A stretch of 7,536 nt of DNA, from assembly GCA_016200595.1 (NCBI GenBank), contig JACQEL010000084.1:1-7536 (forward strand), read 5' to 3'. The position numbers and the translations under genes were made by a program. Each line of letters opens with the position of its first letter. The stretch's first letter is position 1. The stretch comes from Deltaproteobacteria bacterium (GTDB lineage Bacteria > Desulfobacterota > Binatia > Bin18). Shown one piece after another: positions 1-5,259 of this stretch. The notes beneath the pieces are model-generated. The model searched no databases. It was not told the DNA's origin and saw only the letters and a program-made list of their open reading frames with translations.

Positions 1-100
1 GGTGTCTGGTCGCCACCACACACCCGTCTGTAGTTTGCACGGAGGGCCGATTTTACTGCTTCTGTTCTGCGTCTCGCTACATCAGGACAAAATTACACCC

Positions 101-277
101 ATTTCAAAAGGGCTCGTGAAGATCCGAAGCGTCCTATTGGTCAGCTCTCCTGCGCACCTTAACGGACCACATCGGCAGGGTCGAGTACGGACGTTTCTCT
201 CCCGATGGGCGCTATGTGGTCTCGGGGGAGTAATGCTCAGACCGTGCGGCTGTGGGAGATTGATTAGGAGTGGGCAG
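101..277 (+). pseudogene. Degenerate remnant of a TPR-WD40 kinase gene
   Basis: This stretch aligns by eye, over most of its length, with 6597-6770, the TPR-to-WD40 junction of the kinase gene at the other end of the window. Shared landmarks in the same order are the DPKRPIG-encoding stretch near 121-140, the SPDGR-encoding core near 196-211, and the RLWE-encoding end near 246-258. No single frame stays open through the homology. Relative to the intact gene there are two extra bases near 145-155 and another in the G-run near 224-229. In-frame stops follow the DPKRPIGQLSCAP-like stretch, the VVSGE-like stretch and the LWEID-like end. It is therefore a broken paralogue fragment, not an expressed gene. 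Upstream of 101 I see no convincing continuation. A possible trace of another blade end (RLWD) lies near 287-298. Parent identity is well supported; the history (tandem duplication, or decay of an older neighbour gene) is inferred. Confidence 0.8.
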
Positions 278-488
278 TTGACAAGTAGGCTATGGGACTG
301 CCGAACGCAGCAGATTCATCTCTATGACCGACGCGGTCGGCAGGCAATACATGAAGGAGAGGCATCGGGTGCATAACAAAATCTTGGTTTCTGAATAGAC
401 AGCTTCGACAGGAATTTGTCATGTATCCAGCGGAATCTTTTGGTGCGCTGTAATTCGACATCAGCAACGTATAGGGCTGTAGAAACGG
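278..488. other. Non-coding stretch upstream of the VWA-FHA gene
   Basis: No convincing gene or RNA is visible here. A frame open from 2 to 376 crosses the pseudogene in the wrong frame and has no recognisable domain. A TGTAAT hexamer at 449-454 resembles a -10 box, but no matching -35 element sits about 17 bases upstream, so I do not call a promoter. The promoter of the downstream gene probably lies somewhere in this interval. Confidence 0.4.
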
Positions 489-496
489 AAGGAGGG
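489..496 (+). promoter_or_regulatory. Strong ribosome binding site that fixes the VWA-FHA start
   Basis: AAGGAGGG lies 6 bases before the ATG at 503. This near-perfect Shine-Dalgarno sequence favours 503 over an in-frame TTG at 416 that would add 29 residues. Starting at 503 also places a clean signal peptide at the N-terminus. Confidence 0.8.
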
Positions 497-502
497 AGTC
501 TC

Positions 503-2056
503 ATGCGACGAGGACGATTTTTGACAGCCCTGTTTGCAGCCCAGTTGGTTGTAATGTTCCGTGTGGCCTCTGCCCAGCCTACGGAAGAACCGGCTAACCC
601 AACCACTACTCCTGCTGAAGTACAAAAAGTAGAGGAGCCTGCGCTACCGTCACCGACCGCAGTAGATGCCGTGGCCGTGCTCGATAACTCCGGCAGTATG
701 AGGACCAACGACCCGAAGTTCCGTATGCGCGAGGTGGTCTCGACCTTTGCTTCCCACCTGACCCCGGAGTCGCGGCTGGGGATCATCCGCTTTGACGAGA
801 CGGCGGAGGTGCTGTTAGGGCTCACGGAGGCAAATGCACCGGATTTTAAGGAGCAAGTCGACAGGAGCCTCTCTCGCATCAACTACCGTGGCCAGCGGAC
901 CGATATCCCGGCTGGTATTGAGCGGGCACTCTACGAACTGCGCTCCCATAAACGACCCAATGCTCAACCGGTCATCATCTTCCTCACCGATGGCATTGTG
1001 GACATTGGCAACCCGACCAAGGATGTCGAACGGGCACGCTGGCTGCGTGATGGACTGGCCCAAGAGGCAAAGAAGTCCAATATTCGCATTTTTGGCATCG
1101 CCCTCACCGACACGGCAGACTTCGAACTCATTCAGTCCGTGGCGCAGACTACTGAAGGTGACTACTACCGTGTCCTGACTGCTCAGGACATCGCTGGTAC
1201 GTTCGAGCGGATCAGGGAGCGCATTGACGAACTCACCCGCCCGGTGAAGCCAAGTCCCCAAGTGGAACAATCGCAACCTGCGGTTCCGCAGGCTCCTTCG
1301 ACCTCTGCCCCGACACCTGAGCCTATTGTGGTTAAAGTCTCGGAGCCCTGGCCATTGTGGTTGCTCGGTGTGATCGGCGTCCTTGCGTTTGGCGCTGCGC
1401 TTGCCGCTATCGTCGCGCTACGTCGTTCGCAACCCTCCGCCACACAGCATGTGGTTGTACCGTCTGCAACCCTCTACGACCACTCGGGAGCGTCTGGCTC
1501 AAATAGCTACCCCATTACGAAGCAGGTCACGTGGATCGGTCGGGAATCCATGTCCAACGATGTCGTCATTGCTCAAGATACGGTATCGGGAAAGCATGCC
1601 ACGATTGAATTTCGTGACGGCGCTTTTTACCTCTGTGACCGACGGAGCATGAATGGAACGTTCGTCAATGGAGAGAAGGTCAGTGGCCCACAGGAACTCA
1701 AAAATCACAATCGCATTCGTTTTGACGCCTATGAATTTGAGTTTGTCCTCGATGGCTTCGAAGATCTGACGGGGACGAAACTCGCAGTCGGCACGCCGGC
1801 TCATGGGACACGACTGCGAGCAGAAATGCCGATTACTCCGGCTCCAGCTCAAGAAGCTCCCAACCCGCAGCCAGCAGCAGCCGTCGATGGGAAAGAAGAC
1901 GCAGGCACAAAGGTCAAGCCGGATATGTGCTGGACCCACCCGTCGTGGAAAGGCACCCACATGTGCCCGGAGTGCCAGCACGTCTACTGTAAAAACTGTG
2001 TGCAGGAGAAGGATGGACGGACACTCTGCATAGAATGTTTTGCGAAGGCTGCATAA
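503..2056 (+). CDS. Exported VWA / transmembrane / FHA / B-box-like zinc protein
   Basis: Protein of 517 residues. Residues 1-24 form a Sec-type signal peptide (basic RR start, hydrophobic core, cleavage after ASA). Residues about 54-245 are a von Willebrand factor A domain with an intact MIDAS metal site: D61-x-S63-x-S65, T133 and D163 in a TDG motif. A Pro/Ser-rich linker (about 249-283) leads to one membrane segment (about 284-306) followed by RR. This predicts an outside VWA domain and a cytoplasmic C-terminus. Residues about 342-415 are an FHA phosphothreonine-binding domain with G346-R347, S362, H365 and N384-G385. The tail has paired metal ligands C476/H479, C488/C491, C496/C499 and C509/C512, a spacing like B-box zinc fingers. 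It is first in line with the FHA-kinase gene 98 bases downstream. A role as membrane-anchored sensor or adaptor for the kinase/phosphatase set is inferred. The domain calls are strong; the ligand of the VWA domain is unknown. Confidence 0.92.
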   Translation: MRRGRFLTALFAAQLVVMFRVASAQPTEEPANPTTTPAEVQKVEEPALPSPTAVDAVAVLDNSGSMRTNDPKFRMREVVSTFASHLTPESRLGIIRFDETAEVLLGLTEANAPDFKEQVDRSLSRINYRGQRTDIPAGIERALYELRSHKRPNAQPVIIFLTDGIVDIGNPTKDVERARWLRDGLAQEAKKSNIRIFGIALTDTADFELIQSVAQTTEGDYYRVLTAQDIAGTFERIRERIDELTRPVKPSPQVEQSQPAVPQAPSTSAPTPEPIVVKVSEPWPLWLLGVIGVLAFGAALAAIVALRRSQPSATQHVVVPSATLYDHSGASGSNSYPITKQVTWIGRESMSNDVVIAQDTVSGKHATIEFRDGAFYLCDRRSMNGTFVNGEKVSGPQELKNHNRIRFDAYEFEFVLDGFEDLTGTKLAVGTPAHGTRLRAEMPITPAPAQEAPNPQPAAAVDGKEDAGTKVKPDMCWTHPSWKGTHMCPECQHVYCKNCVQEKDGRTLCIECFAKAA

Positions 2057-2077
2057 ATTCCCCGCGCTACGCATTTT

Positions 2078-2096
2078 CCCCCTTTAGCAAAGGGGG
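2078..2096. repeat. Perfect GC-rich palindrome, REP-like intergenic element
   Basis: CCCCCTTT at 2078-2085 and AAAGGGGG at 2089-2096 form a perfect 8-bp stem with a 3-base loop, 21 bases after the stop of the VWA-FHA gene. A G-rich tail (to about 2110) follows. No T-run follows the stem on either strand, so it does not look like a classical intrinsic terminator. It resembles dispersed C-run/G-run palindromes common between genes in many environmental bacteria. That resemblance is from memory and its repetitiveness cannot be tested in one window. It could still attenuate transcription or stabilise the upstream mRNA end. Confidence 0.55.
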
Positions 2097-2119
2097 ATTG
2101 GGGAGGGATTTCTCTCTGC

Positions 2120-2136
2120 TGCAACTTTTTGCAACT
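2120..2136 (+). repeat. Short direct repeat before the FHA-kinase gene
   Basis: TGCAACT occurs at 2120-2126 and again at 2130-2136, separated by TTT, immediately before the ribosome binding site of the kinase gene. It could be an operator half-site pair or chance. Confidence 0.3.
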
Positions 2137-2144
2137 AGGAAGGG
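2137..2144 (+). promoter_or_regulatory. Ribosome binding site of the FHA-kinase gene
   Basis: AGGAAGGG lies 10 bases before the ATG at 2155. It supports that start, which also begins directly at the FHA domain. Confidence 0.65.
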
Positions 2145-2154
2145 ATAGCCGGTC

Positions 2155-3651
2155 ATGAAGGTGGCACTGACTGTCATCAAAGGTCCTGAACTAGGTCGCG
2201 TCATGGAGTTTACCGAACCGCGAGGGTTCATTATCGGTCGTGCCAAGGACGCCGATTTTGTTATCCCCAAAGATGACTACATCTCACGACGCCACGTGTA
2301 TTTAGAGATCTGCCCTCCCCATTGCCGCCTACAAGATATCGGCAACACGAACCCGGCCCACGTCAATGGCGAACCCTTCACCGAACGAGAACTTGCTGAT
2401 GGGGACGTGGTGGAAGTGGGCTACACCCAACTGCGCGTCTCGCTCTCCGCGCAAGTGACTCCACGGGTGTGGAAGTGCCCGCGCTGTGGCCATGCCATCG
2501 ACTTGCTGCCTGGTGAGGCAGACCCTGGCCAATGCCCTGCCTGTATTGAGAAGCAGCAGCGAGAAGCTCAAGCAGCGCATGCGAGACAGCCGGAACACTG
2601 CGGGACATGTGGTGCAGATCTCACGCAGCGTGCCAACAGCGACGGTCGGGCAGAAGAGTTGCACGAGGTGGCGGTCTATGCCTGTGAACAGTGTGTGCCC
2701 CGCGAAGGCAAGTCCGCTGGGACGATGATCGACGAGTATGAACTTTGCAGGCCGTTGGGCGAGGGCGGTTTTGGTACTGTCTCACTAGTTTATCACCAGC
2801 CGACCGCGCGTGTCCTTGCCCTGAAGCAAATGAAGGACCTCAAAGATGAACACCTCGTCAAGCGCTTTGAGCGCGAGGTGCGACTGCTCAAAGGACTGGC
2901 CCACCCCAATGTCGTCCGCTGCATCGATACGGGAGTTGATAGCCGAGGCGCTCCTTACCTGGTGACCGAGTACGTGCCCAATGAAAGTCTGGAGGATATG
3001 GTCATTGCCCGCGGCGGCCAGCTCGCGCGGGACTTCGTCCTTCCCTTGATCTGCGATGTGCTCACTGGATTGGAATACATTCACGTGCAGTCCATCATTC
3101 ACCGGGACATCAAGCCCTCGAATATTCTCTTGCGTCATGCGCCTGGGGCTCCTGCACGCAGTACCCCCACTCCTAAGCTTGCCGACTTCGGCTTGGCCGT
3201 GTCCTATGCCCGCGCTGGTGGGACACGGGTCACCAAGCATGGAACTGGTTTTGGCACGCTCATGTACATGTCCCCTCAGCAAGTCCAAGATGCAGGGACC
3301 GTTCGGGAATCAGCCGACACTTATGCTGTAGGCGTGACCCTCTACTACCTTCTTACCGGGAAGTATTCGTTCGATTTTCCCACGCCGACGGAGATCGCGG
3401 AGTTCCAGAAAAAGATGAAAGGCGGGTGGAAGAAGCCGGTTGAAGCGCTGCAAGCGCTGATGCAATTGCGACGTATTCTGCATCCCTTCCAGATCATCTT
3501 GAGCGAGGAGCCGATTCCCGTGCAAAAGCGTGATCCCTCGTTGCCACGCGATCTAGCGGCCGTGGTTGATAAAGCGGTCAGAAAAGAGGCCAAGGCGCGG
3601 TTTCAGACAGCCGCCGAGTTTCGTCACGCCTTGCAACAGGTGGTGGGATGA
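2155..3651 (+). CDS. FHA / double zinc-ribbon / Ser-Thr protein kinase
   Basis: Soluble protein of 498 residues with no signal peptide or membrane segment. Residues 1-98 are an FHA domain with G28-R29, S44-R45-R46-H47 and N71-G72. Residues about 108-180 carry four Cys pairs (C108/C111, C127/C130, C149/C152, C177/C180), read as two zinc ribbons. The kinase domain (about 195-496) has a full glycine loop G202/G204/G207, lysine K224, likely alpha-C E241, HRD at 316-318 with K320 and N323, DFG at 344-346 and D388. All core catalytic residues are present, so activity is expected. Oddities are SPQ at 373-375 where APE is usual (Q for E), and an extra basic segment of about 30 residues around 415-450 in the C-lobe. 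The activation loop has several Thr (357, 360, 364, 368) that could be phosphorylated and read by FHA domains. It lies between the VWA-FHA gene and, beyond the antisense toxin pair, a PP2C phosphatase. Substrates cannot be told from sequence. Confidence 0.93.
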   Translation: MKVALTVIKGPELGRVMEFTEPRGFIIGRAKDADFVIPKDDYISRRHVYLEICPPHCRLQDIGNTNPAHVNGEPFTERELADGDVVEVGYTQLRVSLSAQVTPRVWKCPRCGHAIDLLPGEADPGQCPACIEKQQREAQAAHARQPEHCGTCGADLTQRANSDGRAEELHEVAVYACEQCVPREGKSAGTMIDEYELCRPLGEGGFGTVSLVYHQPTARVLALKQMKDLKDEHLVKRFEREVRLLKGLAHPNVVRCIDTGVDSRGAPYLVTEYVPNESLEDMVIARGGQLARDFVLPLICDVLTGLEYIHVQSIIHRDIKPSNILLRHAPGAPARSTPTPKLADFGLAVSYARAGGTRVTKHGTGFGTLMYMSPQQVQDAGTVRESADTYAVGVTLYYLLTGKYSFDFPTPTEIAEFQKKMKGGWKKPVEALQALMQLRRILHPFQIILSEEPIPVQKRDPSLPRDLAAVVDKAVRKEAKARFQTAAEFRHALQQVVG

Positions 3652-3678
3652 TACTAATGCAGACCGGCAACTACTGAT

Positions 3679-4116
3679 CTACTGGAGATAGTCTTCGGGC
3701 GTTTTGTACGGAATGAGGTGAGAGATAGCTCTGAAGTGATCGTCATAGGCGACGATTGCCTCACACTGATAAACGGAGGCAGCAATGGCGTGGGGAACGT
3801 CACTGGAATCACGCAAAGCGGTGAACCTCCGGGCATGTAGCCTCCCCTCGGTGCGCGAGACAAAGGGCAGGATTTGCAGAGGCAGGGCGAGGATTGTTTC
3901 AAGCGCAGTCTTACCAAAGGCAGCGCCGGTAGGGAAATCTGGAGCGTTGTCGATAGCAAAGACATGGACCTCGTGAAGTGCATAAAAAGAGGTGGCACCG
4001 GAGAGGGCGCCAGCGGTAAGCCGGGCAAAAAGCGCCTCTGTGGCAGGATAGCGGTCTTTTTCAACGGTTTGGGTCAGGGTGTAGACCAGCAAAACGGAGG
4101 TGTCGATGTAGAGCAC
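3679..4116 (-). CDS. PIN-domain ribonuclease, VapC-like toxin
   Basis: Protein of 145 residues, the usual length for VapC-type toxins. The acidic metal-binding set of PIN nucleases is in place: D5 in IDTS at the N-terminus, E49 mid-domain, D106 in SSDVPHA, and D125 in a D-x-x-F motif near the end. PIN toxins cleave RNA (often tRNA or rRNA) with Mg or Mn ions and are held inactive by a co-transcribed antitoxin. The start is a GTG that follows directly on the TAG of the 52-residue upstream ORF, so the two are probably translationally coupled. The gene is antisense to the surrounding signalling genes, and its stop is 27 bases from the stop of the FHA-kinase, giving a tail-to-tail arrangement. 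Whether it acts as an addiction toxin is inferred from family and layout. Confidence 0.85.
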   Translation of the reverse strand: MLYIDTSVLLVYTLTQTVEKDRYPATEALFARLTAGALSGATSFYALHEVHVFAIDNAPDFPTGAAFGKTALETILALPLQILPFVSRTEGRLHARRFTALRDSSDVPHAIAASVYQCEAIVAYDDHFRAISHLIPYKTPEDYLQ

Positions 4117-4275
4117 CTATCGAGTTCCCGTACGCTTCTGCGGTGGTTTCTTGCGAGAGACTTCTAGCGTGTCCTCGTGAGCGAGGATACGCTTCAGGCT
4201 CTCTTTACGGGCTCTGTGGAGAAGCTGGGAAGTAGACTGGCCCTGGATGTACTTAGCAAATTCTTTGAGATCCAT
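4117..4275 (-). CDS. Putative small antitoxin partner of the PIN toxin
   Basis: A 52-residue ORF beginning MDLKEFAKYIQGQS, with ATG at 4275-4273 and TAG at 4119-4117 immediately followed by the GTG of the PIN gene. Position, strand, zero spacing and small size fit the antitoxin of a type II pair. The product is predicted helical in its first half and strongly basic in its last 15 residues. I do not recognise an AbrB, ribbon-helix-helix or Phd DNA-binding motif. It is shorter than typical VapB proteins (about 70-90 residues). An in-frame TGA at 4311-4309 prevents longer extension, allowing only a CTG start at 4293. The ribosome site is weak (AGGG). It may be a novel or N-terminally shortened antitoxin. 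The ORF is clear by position; the function is inferred. Confidence 0.6.
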   Translation of the reverse strand: MDLKEFAKYIQGQSTSQLLHRARKESLKRILAHEDTLEVSRKKPPQKRTGTR

Positions 4276-4365
4276 AAGCCCAAGCCCTACCAGCCAATAG
4301 AAAGGGAGTCAAGTTCGTTCATCGCGCTCCCAGAAATGGTCAAGCTCGCGGATATCTAAGGCCAA
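4276..4365. promoter_or_regulatory. Divergent intergenic region between TA pair and PP2C gene
   Basis: These 90 bases separate the - strand antitoxin from the + strand phosphatase, so promoters for both could lie here. On the - strand two TTGAC-type hexamers (TTGACC near 4346-4341, TTGACT near 4313-4308) resemble -35 boxes. The best-placed -10 partner of the second (TAGGGC) is poor. AAGG at 4358-4361 is a modest ribosome site 4 bases before the phosphatase ATG. No clear operator palindrome is visible. Confidence 0.3.
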
Positions 4366-5259
4366 ATGGTATTCAGATCAATCATACAAAGGATTCGCGA
4401 TATGCTTAGTCACAACGCTGGCTCGGGAAGTGAGCCAGGAAGAACGGCTGCAGCCTATGCCGAGGTGACCGACCGGCGCCGAGTCGTGGCCCCGCATGAT
4501 CACCTGTGTGCGATCACGGATGTGGGTCGAGTGCGCGCTCATAATGAGGACACCTTTTATCTGTCAGACGACGGGCGCCTCCTGCTGGTCGCCGATGGCA
4601 TGGGTGGACACAACGCGGGCGAGGTGGCCAGTGCGTTAGCCGTCTCGACTATCGCGGAGTTCTTCGATGCTGAACGTCGGCAGGCGATTGAGAGCGATAC
4701 AGAACCAGTCGAGCCATTGCTTGTTGAGGCTCTGGAGCAGGCACATCACAAAGTACTGGAAGCCAGCCAAAGTAAAGATGGATGTCGCGGCATGGGAACC
4801 ACGCTCATGCTGGCGTATGTCCGTGGCGATGAACTCTATACCTGTCATGTTGGGGATGTACGCTGTTACGTGCGGAATGCCGCTGGCCTTCTGCAAATGA
4901 CACAGGATCACTCCCTGGTGGGAGCTTTGGTGCAAGCTGGCGAGCTAACAACCGAGGAAGCGCGGATACATCCCCGCAAGAATGAGATCCTGCAGGCAGT
5001 GGGGCTCGCGCGGGGCATTGTGCCGGACTCCAATACCAGGGTGCTCAACGCTAGAGACTGTGTCCTGCTCTGCTCAGACGGCCTTTGGGAGGCTCTCTCA
5101 GACGGAGAGATTAACTCGATCATGGAGTGGGAAGGCTCGATGCGGCAGCGGGCGATACAGCTAGTGAACAGAGCCAATGCTGCTGGCGGACACGACAACA
5201 TTACGGTGGTGCTCTATGAACACACCGTGCAGGAAGGGCCGGGCAATGGGTTGGTTTGA
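4366..5259 (+). CDS. PP2C-family (PPM) Ser/Thr protein phosphatase
   Basis: Protein of 297 residues, a normal length for a stand-alone bacterial PP2C enzyme. It removes phosphate from Ser/Thr using two or three Mg/Mn ions. The family motifs are complete and ordered: R55-x4-N60-E61-D62, DGMGGH at 77-82 with G85-E86, GMGTT at 142-146, HVGD at 161-164, QDHS at 180-183, SDG at 237-239, and GGHDN at 274-278. The metal-binding aspartates D62, D77, D238 and D277 are all present, so an active enzyme is expected. The first 15 residues form a short basic amphipathic helix ahead of a low-complexity linker to about residue 45; there is no membrane segment. The ORF overlaps the next kinase gene by 14 bases, so the opposing enzymes are likely made together. 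It is the natural eraser for the two kinases of this locus (inferred from context). Confidence 0.94.
   Translation: MVFRSIIQRIRDMLSHNAGSGSEPGRTAAAYAEVTDRRRVVAPHDHLCAITDVGRVRAHNEDTFYLSDDGRLLLVADGMGGHNAGEVASALAVSTIAEFFDAERRQAIESDTEPVEPLLVEALEQAHHKVLEASQSKDGCRGMGTTLMLAYVRGDELYTCHVGDVRCYVRNAAGLLQMTQDHSLVGALVQAGELTTEEARIHPRKNEILQAVGLARGIVPDSNTRVLNARDCVLLCSDGLWEALSDGEINSIMEWEGSMRQRAIQLVNRANAAGGHDNITVVLYEHTVQEGPGNGLV
5231..5237 (+). promoter_or_regulatory. Ribosome binding site of the kinase-WD40 gene inside the PP2C ORF
   Basis: AGGAAGG sits 8 bases before the ATG at 5246 and inside the last codons of the phosphatase gene, whose TGA is at 5257-5259. The good site together with the 14-base overlap fixes this start and indicates translational coupling. 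Confidence 0.75.

Noticed and set aside
2..376. 124-codon open frame at the start of the window
   Set aside because: It crosses the WD40 pseudogene in the wrong frame, has no recognisable domain and no ribosome binding site in view.
416..454. Promoter from TTGTCA at 416 and TGTAAT at 449
   Set aside because: The spacing of 27 bases is too long for a sigma-70 promoter and no better pairing was found.
416..502. Longer VWA-FHA protein starting at TTG 416
   Set aside because: The added 29 residues would bury the signal peptide, and the strong AAGGAGGG site points to ATG 503.
503..580. Twin-arginine (Tat) export signal
   Set aside because: RR occurs at the start, but the spacing to the FL pair does not match the RR-x-F-L consensus; Sec-type features are sufficient.
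2078..2096. Intrinsic terminator after the VWA-FHA gene
   Set aside because: The stem is good but no T-run follows on either strand; the T5 run at 2126-2130 is about 30 bases away.
3654..4064. Second - strand ORF overlapping the PIN gene
   Set aside because: It is out of frame with a gene whose catalytic residues are complete, so it is a shadow.
4177..4359. 60-residue + strand ORF before the PP2C gene
   Set aside because: It is antisense to the putative antitoxin, has no known motif and lacks a clear ribosome site; the coupled - strand pair is the better reading.
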